Assembly: GCA_037179515.1 (NCBI GenBank) | Contig: JAXCGZ010013655.1 | Span: 7,501 to 45,000 of the forward strand | Reading direction: 5' to 3' | Length of the DNA stretch: 37,500 bases | Source: Halocaridina rubra | Taxonomy: Eukaryota; Arthropoda; Malacostraca; Decapoda; Atyidae | Shown: positions 10,067 to 20,528 of the stretch, piece after piece | Position numbering within the stretch: the stretch's first letter is position 1 | Layout of the letters: each line of letters begins with the position of its first letter | The notes under the pieces: model-generated | Databases searched by the model: none | The model's input: only the letters and a program-made list of their open reading frames with translations | What the model was told of the DNA's origin: nothing | Program-made: the position numbers and the translations under genes

Positions 10067-12502
10067 TCATACCCACCCTACCTCTGTCATATGTCTATCT
10101 AATCTACATTTGAAGGTGTCTAAGGTATTGGCATTTACTATCCTACTAGGAAGCTTGTTCCATGCATCAGCTACTCTATTACCAAACCAATTTTTACCAA
10201 TTTCCCTTCTGAACCTAAATTTATCAAGCTTAAATCCATTATTACGAGTTCTGGTTTGATCATGAATTTTTAAAACTTTATTAATATCTCCCTTGTTAAT
10301 CCCTTTAAACCATTTATACACTTCAATCATATCCCCCCTAACTCTTCGCCTCTCTAGAGAATGTAGATTAAGTTTTTTTAATCTGTCCTCATATGGTAGA
10401 TTTCTGATATTGTGTATCATCTTGGTCATTCTTCGCTGCACTCTCTCCAAGGATTCAATTTCCATTCTATAATAGGGTGACCAGAATTGCACAGCATAAT
10501 CTAAATGGGGCCTAACTAATGCAAGATAGAGCTGCAAAATAACTTTTTCCGTCCTATTGCTAACGCTTCTTGAGATAAATCCTAAAATTCTGTTTGCTTT
10601 ATTTCTGACTGCTGTGCATTGCTCTCTTGGCTTAAGACTACTACTCACAAGAACTCCCAAATCCCTTTCACACTGAGAACTCATGATTTCATGGTTATTT
10701 AGCTTATAACTAGTATTGTCTTTTATAGTACCCATTTTAACTACTTTACATTTTTCAACATTAAATTCCATTTGCCATTTGTCCGACCATTCAGATAATC
10801 TATTTAGATCTTCCTGTAAAGCATGAATGTCTTCTTTTCCATTTATAGTTCTACCTATTTTAGTGTCGTCTGCGAATTTACTTAGGTTACTACTGATATC
10901 CGAATCCAGATCATTTAGATATACGATGAATAATAGGGGACCCAGTACCGAGCCTTGTGGTACCCCGCTAGTAACCGAGCCCCACTCTGATTTCTCTCCA
11001 TTTATGCAAACCCTCTGTTTTCTGTCTTTTAACCATTGTTTGATCCATCTGAGAACAGCTCCTCCTATACCATGAGCTTCCAGCTTTTTAACTAATCTTT
11101 TGTGAGGAACTCTATCAAAAGCTTTGCTAAAATCTAGATATATTGTATCATATTCTTTGCCACAATCTACTGCCTCGTAAACTTCTGAATAAAAAGACAG
11201 TAAGTTTGTAAGGCACGAAAAACCCTTAAGAAACCCGTGTTGTGAAAGTTTTATCAGTCTGTGTAATTCTAGATGTGCCCTTATTTTATTTGCAATTATG
11301 GATTCTAGAATCTTACCCACTGTTGACGTTAAGCTTACCGGCCTATAATTATTCTTTTTAACTCGTTCTCCTTTTTTAAATATTGGTACCACATCTGCCA
11401 ATTTCCACTCCATGGGTACCGATCCTAATTTTATTGAATTATTAAATAATGCAGTTAGTGGACAACTAAGCTCTTCCTTGCATTCCTTTAATATTCTAGC
11501 ATATATTCCATCAGGTCCCGGAGATTTATGAGCCTTTAATTTATCTATTTCTTTTATTACCTCCTCTCTCGTAATATTTATTGAACTAAGTATTTTATCG
11601 GGACTGTCTCTGTAAATGGATTCTACTTCCGGAATATTTTCCAAGTTTTCATTGGTAAATACAGATAAGAAATAATCATTTAAACATGTACACATCACTT
11701 TATCGTCATCTGTGATATGGCCATTGGCTACTTCAATTGGTCTGACTTTTTCCTTAAATTTTGTTTGATAATGTTGATAAAACCCTTTAGGATTTTCTTT
11801 AGCTTCTCCTGCTATTCTAACTTCGTATTTTCTTTTCGACTCTCTAACTATCTTTTTAACTTCCCTGTTTAACTGTATATATTGCTGCCTCACATGCTCT
11901 TCACCTCTTTTTAGTTTCCTGTATATTCCTCTTTTAATACCTATAAGATTCTTTATTCTATTGTTCATCCATTTAGGGTCATTTTTTCTTGATCTGCAAT
12001 GTTTCATGGGAATATAGTCTCTCTGACTATTCTTAAGAGTCATGACAAAATTGTTATATTCCTCATCCAAATTTATATTAACTGACGGACTGCTGTTCTT
12101 TCCTGTGAGAGAATTTAATGTATTGATCTTATCTTGTGATAATCCTTGGCATGTGGTACCCAAATTTCGGGGTAATCCGCTACCTGCGACCTGACCTGCT
12201 GGATTAACTACCCACATCTGTACCCCAGAAATCCCTTCCCATACCTCATTAGATAATTTAGTTTTTAAGCCCTCAAAATCTCCTGCTCTAAAGTTTGGAA
12301 CAATATTCTTATTTTCCTTTATAGTTTCCTTGAAAATTATGTTAAATCTAATGGAATCATGGTCACTGTTGCCCAATTTTTCACCAACTTCTAAATTTGT
12401 AACCATATTCTCTCTATTACTAAGAACTAAATCTAGTGTATTCACCCCCCGTGTTGCTTCAAGTACATGCTGAGAAAGGAAATTGTCTTCTACTACTTCC
12501 AA
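10067..12502 (-). CDS. CR1-like ORF2, endonuclease C-terminus plus reverse transcriptase
   Basis: This open frame of about 811 codons starts with TTG only because a frameshift near 12585 cuts it from its N-terminus. Early residues hold the endonuclease tail with LDLVLSNRENMV and EKLGNSDHDSIRFNI (the catalytic SDH). The reverse-transcriptase blocks follow: KAHKSPGPDGIYARILKE, PIFKKGERVKKNNYRPVSL, QHGFLKGFSCLTNLL, TIYLDFSKAFDRVPHKRL, TSGVPQGSVLGPLLFIVYLN, and FADD within LSKFADDTKIG. Thumb motifs ERDLGVLVS and LVRPHLDYAVQFWSPYY come next, and the C-terminus has WNKLPSRIVNANTLDTFKCR. Family role: target-primed reverse transcription. No stop codon interrupts this 2.4 kb, so the element is not ancient despite its frameshifts. 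Confidence 0.9.
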   Translation of the reverse strand: MEVVEDNFLSQHVLEATRGVNTLDLVLSNRENMVTNLEVGEKLGNSDHDSIRFNIIFKETIKENKNIVPNFRAGDFEGLKTKLSNEVWEGISGVQMWVVNPAGQVAGSGLPRNLGTTCQGLSQDKINTLNSLTGKNSSPSVNINLDEEYNNFVMTLKNSQRDYIPMKHCRSRKNDPKWMNNRIKNLIGIKRGIYRKLKRGEEHVRQQYIQLNREVKKIVRESKRKYEVRIAGEAKENPKGFYQHYQTKFKEKVRPIEVANGHITDDDKVMCTCLNDYFLSVFTNENLENIPEVESIYRDSPDKILSSINITREEVIKEIDKLKAHKSPGPDGIYARILKECKEELSCPLTALFNNSIKLGSVPMEWKLADVVPIFKKGERVKKNNYRPVSLTSTVGKILESIIANKIRAHLELHRLIKLSQHGFLKGFSCLTNLLSFYSEVYEAVDCGKEYDTIYLDFSKAFDRVPHKRLVKKLEAHGIGGAVLRWIKQWLKDRKQRVCINGEKSEWGSVTSGVPQGSVLGPLLFIVYLNDLDSDISSNLSKFADDTKIGRTINGKEDIHALQEDLNRLSEWSDKWQMEFNVEKCKVVKMGTIKDNTSYKLNNHEIMSSQCERDLGVLVSSSLKPREQCTAVRNKANRILGFISRSVSNRTEKVILQLYLALVRPHLDYAVQFWSPYYRMEIESLERVQRRMTKMIHNIRNLPYEDRLKKLNLHSLERRRVRGDMIEVYKWFKGINKGDINKVLKIHDQTRTRNNGFKLDKFRFRREIGKNWFGNRVADAWNKLPSRIVNANTLDTFKCRLDRHMTEVGWV

Positions 12503-12557
12503 AAACTCCTTAGAGCTACTATCACCTGTTATGGTTTCCCAGTTAATATGTCTAAAA

Positions 12558-13157
12558 TTAAAATCGCCTACAATGCAAACTATTTGACCTGGTCACTTTA
12601 GAAATTTCATCATATATAACTTGCGACTCTATATTGTCTAGATCAGGTGGTCTGTAGACTACTCCTACAACTAGACTTTCTATATTATTTTTAATTTCAA
12701 CCCATAAGGTTTCTGAATTTAGATTTGTCTTAATTCCAGACTTAATGCAGCTTCTGAGGCTATCTTTAATATACATAATTACCCCTCCCCCTCTTCTATC
12801 TGCACTACGATCAGCATTATAAAGTTTATATCCTGTAATTATGTACTCAGATTTAAGGTGTTTGCTTTCTAAATTAATCCAACTTTCACTAATGCATATT
12901 ATATCCGGTCTCTCACTACATACTATGGCTCTCAGTTCTTCTATCTTGTTACCTAAACTACGGCTATTTGTATAATATACTTTTAAACTTTCTCTAGCTT
13001 TACCCTTCTTGTGGCTATTCTTTTTGTTAATATTTGTTCTATGTAACAAATGGTTCTTATCCTTAGACTCCCAGTTATTTGACCCACTATTTACTGAACC
13101 CTTACTGACTAATTTCTCTGCACAAGTATTAATCATTTCATTATTTGTGTCTAACAA
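12558..13157 (-). pseudogene. CR1-like ORF2 N-terminus, AP-type endonuclease (frameshifted)
   Basis: The fragment encodes the start of an APE-like endonuclease: YYTNSRSLGNKIEELRAIV, DIICISESWI (catalytic Glu region), a YNADRSADRRGGGVIMYIKD segment and VVGVVYRPPD. Such domains nick the target DNA to prime reverse transcription. The frame leaves the endonuclease near 12585, and the missing IVGDFNF-type segment continues in the next frame into the ORF at 12502. The apparent start is TTG at 13157, so the native start is not clear. Confidence 0.85.
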
Positions 13158-14066
13158 AACCCCCCTACCTCTCTGTCTATCATACCAGCCAATACCGAGA
13201 CACCTGAATTAGCAAGATGCACTCCATCCCTTGCTTACATATGCTTACGACTAGTGAAGTGATCCCACCCGTCTATAAAACCTATATTATTCTCCCGACA
13301 GAAGACTTTCATCCTAGCATTTACTCCTATAGCTCGAGACCACCACTCTGAACTTTGGCTAAGCCTAGGGAGAATACCACACATCACAGGAACTGCACCC
13401 CTTTTCCTGATCTTATCCAGGGCTTGTCTATACAACCTAATCAGCTCTTCACTTCTACCATCCTGCATGTCATTTCCCCCAGCTATCAAACAAACAACAT
13501 CTTTTTTCTCAATCCAGCTATTTATTGACTCACCCACCTTCTTCATACCTGCTCCAGGGAAAAAATATTTTCCTCTAACTTTATGCCTGTTTCCTGTCTA
13601 CATATCTGCATAGTGAATCCCCTACAATTACCAAAGAACGAGACTTATCCGGAGGATGGGTTACTCCGACCTTGGGAGACTTACCTAGGCTCTTGACCTG
13701 AGAGCTTTTCCCACTTCCATTTCTACGATCGCTAGTACACCTATCTGACTCTATGGGTCCTGAAGAATTACTGCCGCCACTGTCACCTTCATCTCTAAGT
13801 GAACTAAATGAATTAGCAACTTGTAGTCTAAAAGTATCAATTTTCTTAAGAACCATCTTCGTTGAACCCTTATTCACAACTTTCCAGTCGTCTTCTCTAT
13901 TCAATTGTCCCTTCCTGGTTAACACCTCTACCTTACCTCTCAGATCCCTGTTCTCCTCAGCTAAGGATCTGACCTCCTGCCTGACTGCGGCCAACTCATT
14001 TCTTAAATTAGAAATGAGTTTGCTTGCGTCAGACGAGGACAAATCCCCAGCACAGCCACAATTCAC
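13150..14066 (-). pseudogene. CR1-like ORF1: coiled coil plus SGNH/GDSL esterase (broken)
   Basis: The first part (14066-13581, about 161 codons) opens with a Cys-containing NCGCAG patch. It then has a heptad-rich segment, LISNLRNELAAVRQEVRSLA, likely a coiled coil, a Ser/Gly/Lys-rich linker, and the esterase block I LVIVGDSLCRYV. A one-base shift near 13580 separates it from 13546-13235, which holds AGGNDM (block III) and WWSRAIGVNARM. A TAA at 13234-13232 stops the frame just before DGVHL, the Asp-x-x-His block V. Esterase-type ORF1 proteins are known in CR1-group elements, where they are thought to aid RNA binding and oligomerisation. All three catalytic blocks are still readable, but in two frames. 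Confidence 0.82.
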
Positions 14067-14089
14067 TCCATTACCTTAATGGAGTGAAT
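14061..14089. repeat. Perfect hairpin, 13-base arms, 3-base loop
   Basis: ATTCACTCCATTA and TAATGGAGTGAAT are exact reverse complements around CCT. It covers the presumed beginning of the CR1 ORF1. No upstream ATG in the ORF1 frame precedes it before a stop, so the native ORF1 start may lie outside or be lost. Confidence 0.9.
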
Positions 14090-14205
14090 TTGGGTGTTTA
14101 TACATCAGCCCTACACACTTCAGAAAGTGCTGGCAGCACTGATTTCTTGGATATGCTATGGAAGTGAATCTTAAACCCTAAAATACAAGGAATTCCTAAC
14201 TTTTG

Positions 14206-14208
<3 letters not shown>

Positions 14209-14284
<76 letters not shown>
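14209..14284. repeat. (AT)n microsatellite
   Basis: A pure AT dinucleotide array of about 75 bases beyond the 5' end of the CR1-like element. Confidence 0.96.
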
Positions 14285-14288
<4 letters not shown>

Positions 14289-14371
14289 CAATTTAAACTT
14301 GATATTACTGTTGTTTTGACAAAGCCACAGTTGAGGTGTAGCCAAAATTAAAATGTATCAGACCTTCAAGC

Positions 14372-14562
14372 AACCTATGGCCGAGTGGTAATGCTCAAAG
14401 CTTTGATTCGTCAAGTTGTGGATTCGAGGCCCGCCATGGTCTGAAATTGGAAAGGGCATTTGCTCAACAGTTGCATTTGCCAAAACCAAAGTCCTTTGCA
14501 AGAAGGCACCATCTTAGCCCATAAATAGAAGAGGCAGTTCGTGATGGAAAACCGATCGTAAT
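14372..14562 (+). mobile_element. tRNA-derived SINE, diverged copy B
   Basis: The head contains ATGGCCGAGTGGTAATGCTC and GATTCGAGGCCCGCCATGG (A- and B-box positions). The body has CCTTTGCAAGAAGGCACC and the tail GGAAAACCGAT, all matching copy A at reduced identity. Confidence 0.75.
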
Positions 14563-14894
14563 CAGCTCCTCTTGGCAAACCAGTAATCTAGATGTGAAAC
14601 CATAATAATCAGTCAATAATTCATATACTCCTTGCATGCTTCCTGATGAGTAGACATAAGCCAGCCACTTTAAGCTACTTTGGATCATAATAAATGATAA
14701 TGTACAGGTACACTAACATCATCTGCAGTATCTCAGTTGATATAATGCCTTGCTTCCACCCTGGAGGTTCCATAGTCCATTTCATAAATTGGCTTGTGCA
14801 GCTTTTCTCTTTGCCAGTACAACTGGGGCTAACAAGGAAGAGGTCAGTTGTGTCCCACAGTTTGTATCTCTTGACAACTCTGCTGGTTTGGTTA

Positions 14895-15198
14895 GTACAA
14901 ACCATCCCCTACTTACAAACGAATTAGGGTCCAGAACCTCATTCATAAGTAGAATTGTTCGTAAGTTGTGTTTAGGTAAAAAAAAGTAATGTATTTATAT
15001 ATGCAGTGCAGTACAGTACTTAGGCTAAAGACACTTGACTACCACATGAAACACAAAGTATACAGTATTAATGAATTTTGATACAGTAATAATAATGGAT
15101 GAATGCTGTACAGTAATACTTAATTAATACATGGGTAGATAATGGATAGGTTTATGTTTGTAACTCTGTTGTTTGTAAGTAGATGAGTATCTGTGCAC
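14895..15198. mobile_element. Probable non-autonomous Tigger/pogo-type element (MITE)
   Basis: The left end, with ATCCCCTACTTACAAACGAA, and the right end, with GTTTGTAAGTAGATGAGTAT, are imperfect inverted repeats about 300 bases apart. No transposase is inside. The ends resemble those of TcMar-Tigger-type MITEs; exact borders and the TA duplication were not resolved. Confidence 0.5.
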
Positions 15199-15339
15199 CA
15201 TTATGTAATTTCTTTGAGCATCAATAATGACGAAAGTGCCCCTGCTTACATGTTGTTCCTCTTGCTACAGGTTATGTGTGTACTTAGGAGAATTATGAGA
15301 AAATATGTTTATGGCCCCCTGTTAAGTCATTACCTTCAG

Positions 15340-15775
15340 GATATGATTGAAGTGTATAAATGGTTTAAAGGGATTAACAAGGGAGATATTAATAAAGTTT
15401 TAAAAATTCATGATCAAACCAGAACTCGTAATAATGGATTTAAGCTTGATAAATTTAGGTTCAGAAGGGAAATTGGTAAAAATTGGTTTGGTAATAGAGT
15501 AGCTGATGCATGGAACAAGCTTCCTAGTAGGATAGTAAATGCCAATACCTTAGACACCTTCAAATGTAGATTAGATAGACATATGACAGAGGTAGGGTGG
15601 GTATGAATAGGTTAGTGCTTATTAGAAAAATCATAAACAGAAAAATAAAATAAATAAGTAGAGTAGAATAGAATAGGTTAGACATGCTGAAAATACAATT
15701 AAAAAATGGAGCTGCCTCGTGTGTGCCAGTAGGCATGTTGCAGTGTCCTCTATTCTTATGTTCTTATGTTCTAAT
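15340..15775 (+). mobile_element. 5'-truncated CR1-like LINE copy, opposite orientation
   Basis: This is the last 89 codons of the CR1-like ORF2 (from DMIEVYKWFKGINKGDINK to the stop at 15604-15606) plus the 3' UTR and the TTATGTTC-type end. It is almost identical to the reverse complement of 9899-10343. Coding similarity begins abruptly at about 15340, marking the truncation. The unrelated 49 residues that stay open upstream are chance. Confidence 0.92.
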
Positions 15776-16012
15776 ATTTAGGGTCTATGGGCTCTGATTA
15801 AAATTCCCTCTTGCAGATCTCGTATAAACAGAAGGTTGTCCTAGCGAATTTTGTTTGGTGTCGTAAAATGCTACATGAAAGTAGTATAATGATGACTCCC
15901 ATTGATTATAGAAACAGCTCCAAATCAATACAGTGTTCCTTCGTTTATCGCGAAGGTTCAGTTCCGGGACCCGGCGCGAGACTGGAATTTTTGCGAAGTA
16001 GGATCACCCTAT

Positions 16013-16341
16013 ATGTACATAGATATTTTAATTTATTTTTACATTTACACTATATAAACTGTATAAACCCTCCCTGTACTGTTAACAAACCACTCTTTAC
16101 TTCATAAATAACAGCACAAGCGTAAATTTATATGAAAGTGATAGATAAACTTACTGTGAATGAGGTGGTAACGACATGACATACTCATGTACATAGGTAT
16201 TTTACAATTATTTTTACGTTTACTGTATAAACCCTCCCTGCACTGTTAAAAATCCACACTTTACTTTATAAATAACAGCATGCAACGTAAATTTATATGT
16301 ACGTGATAGGTAAACTTACCGTGAATGAGGTTGTAGACGCC
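16013..16341. repeat. Two-copy tandem repeat (about 174 bases)
   Basis: ATGTACATAGRTATTTTA starts at 16013 and again at 16187. Both copies share CCCTCCCTGYACTGTTAA and end in an ACTTAC(T/C)GTGAATGAGGT motif. Confidence 0.85.
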
Positions 16342-16372
16342 AGAGGAAATTATTCCGCAGCCAATAACAGCT

Positions 16373-16540
16373 TTACGGCTGTTCTTCATTGAGGCCAAAA
16401 TAGCGGCCGACATCCATAAACCTTTTTCCTTCTTTCAACATATCTAAGAGTTTCACCTTATCTGTTATGGTTAACACCTTCCTTCGCCACTTAGGCTCAC
16501 TACCAGAAGCCTTAGACGATGAAGGATGCTTGGGGGGCAT
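16373..16540 (-). pseudogene. Tigger/pogo transposase N-terminal relic
   Basis: Starting at ATG 16540, a 55-codon frame reads MPPKHPSSSKASGSEPKWRR and then KVLTITDKVKLLDMLKEGKR, followed by an RYFGLNE segment and a stop at 16375-16373. The basic start followed by a helix-turn-helix of the form KVL...EKVK.LDML..GK...V.R.FG.NE is the CENP-B/Tigger DNA-binding N-terminus. The rest of the DNA-binding region and the DDE catalytic domain are absent. It sits inside the TIR-bounded element at 15931-17593, which agrees with that element's class. Confidence 0.78.
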
Positions 16541-16726
16541 TGCAAAGGTTAAAATACGCGAGTAAAAAAATCACAAGCGTGAATGGCGCACACGTGAGTT
16601 AGACTGAACGAGTGAGGCGAGACAATGGAAGATGGTGGGAGAACCAAACTTCAGTGAAAAAGACAATCAGACCCCATGATACAGATCTTTCACTCTTTCA
16701 GCCAATAGCATTCCATGAACTATCTT

Positions 16727-17430
16727 ACGTAGGTGCGAGCCTTTGTCCGAAACGCTGATACCAGTATCGTATTTTACATGGTGCAATACTGTTAGTATTT
16801 ATGTTTTTTACTATTTTTTACTGTTTTATTATTCTTAGGCTAAGAAATACGTTTTTTTATCAATAAAATCATGAAACTACTGGAAATTTTAATGTATATG
16901 CGAGCTCACGTAGGTGCGACCCCAATACATTGTACACTATTGGACAGTATTTCACATGATGCAATACTGTGAGTTATATATCTAAATTTATGTTTTTTAC
17001 TATTTTTTACTGTTTTATTACTCTTAGGCTAGGAAATACTTGTTTTATCAATAAAATAATGAAAATTTCAATATGTACTAGCTCACGTAGGTGCGACCCT
17101 TTTCGTTTTCCGAAACGCTGATACCGGTATCGTATTTTACATGGTGCAATACTGTTAGTATTTATGTTTTTTTACTATTTTTTACTGTTTTATTATTCTT
17201 AGGCTAAGAAATACGTTTTTTTATCAATAAAATCATGAAACTACTGGAAATTTTAATATATGCTAGCTCATGTAGGTGGGACCCTTTGCGTTTTCCGAAA
17301 CACTGATACCGGTATCGTACTTTCTATGGTGCAGTTACATGTTCAAATTTATGTTTTTTTTACTATTTCTTACTGTTTTATTATTCGTAGGCTGGGAAAT
17401 AAATTTTTTTTATCAATTAAATAATTAAAT
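16727..17430. repeat. Four-copy tandem repeat (177-185-base period)
   Basis: The marker RCGTAGGTGCGA (ATGTAGGTGGGA in the last copy) recurs at 16727, 16908, 17085 and 17270. Each unit includes ACGCTGATACCRGTATCGTA (except the second), then TATGTTTTTTACTATTT and an AGGCTA.GAAAT segment. Copies 1 and 3 are closer to each other than to copy 2, which suggests a higher-order duplication. Confidence 0.88.
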
Positions 17431-17599
17431 TTTTTTTTTTCAATAAAAAAAATGAAAATACTGAAAATTTTTATATTTTTGATATTTTAATATTTTTGCA
17501 TATCCCCCCCCCAAAAAAAAAATAATATTGCCAAAAAAATCTCGATACAGTGAATTCGCAAGGGAAGAAACGCAATAGAGCGAAGGATCACTGTATACT

Positions 17600-18235
17600 G
17601 AAAGAGATTTGCATCCAAATGCAGGACTTAAGTTTAGTGCTTAATGGCGTATACAGAATGTACAGTATATATGAAATATATTGAAGAATAAGTCTCACAA
17701 GATGTGTGGTATATTTTTACAGCTTCAGAAATGTATTTATATTCTGCATGCTACCTGACAATTGCTTGATTTCAGTATTCCTTTCTCTGAAAGAGGTATC
17801 TGTAATTATTATGTGGAATATACAAGTAAGTTTTTCTCTGAGGCTCTATATGTATGTATGGGGTTATCCATATGTACGTACTGTATTGCAAAATAATGAT
17901 TAATGTTATTGTGGTTGAAGTGAATGGGTAAAAGATGTTAATTCAGACTAACGGAAGGAAGAAAGAGAATGAATATTAGCTAATTGCTGTTATTTTTCAC
18001 AGGTTGATAGCAGTTGAAGTATTCCCCCTTGAGCACCAACCTTCTGGTTTCTGATTGCAACATACAGTAGCAGTAATAACTGTAAGTAGGAGAAAATCTT
18101 TAGTCAAGTACAAACTATGCTTATCATTCTAAAATAGCCTTGAATTTCAACTTTCTTTTTGCCTAATGAAATATAGTTAATTCCAAGTTTGATCATGAGA
18201 AAGTCTACAGGAAGTCTAAGTGAGTTCATGTTCAC
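17600..18235. other. Intergenic, no gene recognised
   Basis: Only short open frames without family resemblance are present; no RNA gene or repeat array was seen. Confidence 0.55.
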
Positions 18236-18430
18236 ATATATTCTAGGCCTTCATTACTTTGGCTATTCTTTCAGCTTGGTCTTTTCTTATTGCGTATCGT
18301 TCTCTTATTTCTGCCTTGTCCTTAAGCTGCTACTTTTTCATCTTTGTGTTCTCTGTGCTTTAGTCCAATGAGGGCAATTTTCTTTGCTTGTCTTGGTGTC
18401 ACTCGCTTTATAAAAAAAAAAAAAAAAAAA
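18236..18430 (+). mobile_element. 3'-tail fragment of the LINE at 993-3402, poly(A)-ended
   Basis: This shares TTATTTCTGCCTTGTCCTTA, AATGAGGGCA, TTTTCTTTGC and TTGGTGTCACTC with the other two tails and ends in about 20 A residues at 18412-18430. It is a tail-only insertion, younger-looking than the copy at 5660. Confidence 0.78.
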
Positions 18431-18854
18431 GGCTAAAAATGTGTGTTGCTTGCAGTCTTTGTGTGCTAACTGATACATTTTATATTTCGACATATTAGGG
18501 AATTTAGTCTTGCACATTACAATAAAATCTTGAATTGTGGGGGTAAATAGTCAATAAAAACTTTACCAAATTTACTTTGATGGATGCGGATATTGAGAGA
18601 ATATATTTTTAACTCTAGTATACAGAACTATCCAGTGCCTATAGGCAATACAGTACATGTATTTGAAAGTCAAGGACTTGGATTATAGGAGTACGCTTCT
18701 TACTTTTTGCTCTTAATTTTTCATAATATTTCTGTTGAATATCAAAATGACCCTTTTATCATTTTCATTATTTTTACCATTATTATTATTATTATAATTA
18801 TTATTATCCTTTACCAAGCAACAAGCCTAACTGAAAAAAAATTATGTGATCTAT

Positions 18855-18917
18855 TTTGCCTCACGGACTCCCTTTTCTAGTGAAGGGCTAGGGCGGTGCT
18901 GACTTGTAAAGTGTGAA
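18855..18917 (-). mobile_element. tRNA-derived SINE fragment (tail half)
   Basis: Reverse-strand match to the SINE body and tail: TCACGGACTCCCTTTTCTAG then GAAGGGCTAGG. The tRNA-like head is absent. Confidence 0.65.
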
Positions 18918-19260
18918 AATCCATTTTGACTGTGACAGACTAAAGCTGTAAGAGAGACTCTTCAAGTGGTATTTCAGATATCTCTAAATTTACTAAAACA
19001 ACTGAATGCTTCAGTAGTGTCAGTTTTCCATTATTGTATATGAAATAATTGTAAATTTTGGAAAGGTCTGTTAATGGGAGCATGAAATTTGGAGGCTGGG
19101 TCACAGAACACCTTTCTCCCTGTAGGTTCTAGTGGACATCTAATATCATAGAATGCATATTTGTGTGAGGATTATTCATATGGGGCTCATTTTATTCAAA
19201 ATTCCCTAGGGGTAACTTTTGAACTTGTGACATCCCTGTGGGGTTAGGATCAGCGTTCAT

Positions 19261-19380
19261 CATCACGAAGTAAGAAAATACGGGAGTGAGCTTCCAGTGA
19301 CATCATGAAGAAAGAAAATACAGAGTGGGCTTCCAGTGATATCATGAAGTAAGAAAATACGGGAATGGGCTGTCAGCGAT
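19261..19380. repeat. Three tandem copies of a 40-base unit
   Basis: CATCA(C/T)GAAG(T/A)AAGAAAATAC recurs at 19261, 19301 and 19340, each followed by GGGCTTCCAGTGA-like sequence. The rest of 18.9-20.5 kb shows no gene. Confidence 0.85.
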
Positions 19381-20528
19381 ATTTACAGGATTAAATTTAT
19401 CGAACTTCATATACCGTATAATGCGTTATTGCCATTAGATTTAATGTTTGTGCTGTGCGTTTGTGTTATCACCATTCCCCATTTTGGATGCATACACTTT
19501 ATCACACGCAAAATGACACATATCATACTCTGTTAAATATCCACCATAATGTTCCACTCATTTTCTTTTAAACAAAGTCCAAATACTCATCTATCTCAAA
19601 ACTTAAAGGTTAGAAGTAATATTATAGCAGAGTTGGTCAGAAGTAATTGCATACCGTTGAAATAAGTATCGGGAGTATGTACAGTTTCAAAGGTTTATCA
19701 TGTACGCAGTGGGTTTCCATTCAGACGTCCTCTCGTAATATTACCAAACAAAAAATGGAACCTTTACCAAATATAAGAGTAAAGGCTAGAAATAACTTGT
19801 GAATATGGAATAAACTTCTCAGGTGTATAACAACTCATACACAACTGACAAAAGAGAATGATAAATCATCTCTTGAACTTCTAAATGTTTAGCAACGCAA
19901 GCACAACTTGTGATTATTTCCTAAATGAAAGAGAATGAAGAGATCACACTCTAGTCAACAGATGAAGGAGTCTTGTCAGCAGATGAAGGAGAGGGGCAGC
20001 ATAATCTTTCTGTATACTCCTTTAAATTTGATGTAGACCTCCTTTGTCCACAGAACCTTTAAAAAGGATCACAAGTTGAACGTCTAGCTGGAACTATGAG
20101 TTCTGCCTCCTTTTTTTTTTTTTTTTTTAAGCGACCATGATGGGTGCAACCGATTAACTCACCCAAGAAAAATTTTTGACGGGATTGGAGGAGACACCGA
20201 GAAAGAAAGTATAAACAACATAGGGAAAATGAATCTATTAGAAATTCTATAAATAAAAGTATAGACCATGAATATGGCAGTACACCAAAGAGGTTGGAAA
20301 AAAATATGGCAAATCAAACAATGTATATGGAGAATGACGTTGGGAGGCCAGAAAGCAACAGAATATTAAATAAACCTTCAAATTATAAGCCTGTGCATGA
20401 AATGAAAGTGGAATATAATTATTCGGAAATATTTTCCATTTGTTAACAAAATAAAAGGGGGAAAATACTCATATTACAAGATTAAAGAGAGATAAACTCC
20501 CACAATGTACATTGCAGATATGGCTCTG

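Larger units (their letters stand above)
9899..14089 (-). mobile_element. CR1-clade LINE, near full-length but decayed
   Basis: On the minus strand the order is ORF1 (coiled coil plus SGNH esterase), ORF2 endonuclease, ORF2 reverse transcriptase, then a 3' end built of TTATGTTC-type short repeats instead of poly(A). This order and this style of 3' end are hallmarks of CR1-group elements. Coding is split by frameshifts near 13580 and 12585 and a stop at 13234-13232. The 5' limit is uncertain: a perfect 13-base-arm hairpin at 14061-14089 sits at the ORF1 beginning, and (AT)n starts at 14209. Confidence 0.88.
15931..17593. mobile_element. pogo/Tigger-type DNA element with TA target duplication
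   Basis: The ends are CAGTGTTCCTTCGTTTATCG on the left and, reversed, CAGTGATCCTTCGCTCTATT on the right, each flanked by TA (15929-15930 and 17594-17595). CAGTG...TTCG ends with a TA duplication are typical of TcMar-pogo/Tigger elements. Inside are a two-copy tandem repeat (16013-16341), a transposase N-terminal relic (16540-16373) and a four-copy tandem repeat (16727-17430). The catalytic domain is missing, so it depended on a helper. Confidence 0.8.

Noticed and set aside
14464..14905. Short minus-strand frames near 14.5-14.9 kb
   Set aside because: They overlap the SINE copy and unique AT-rich DNA, and show no recognisable domain.
15193..15340. A novel N-terminus fused to the CR1 C-terminal fragment
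   Set aside because: The upstream codons stay open by chance before the abrupt start of the truncated LINE copy; no family resemblance.
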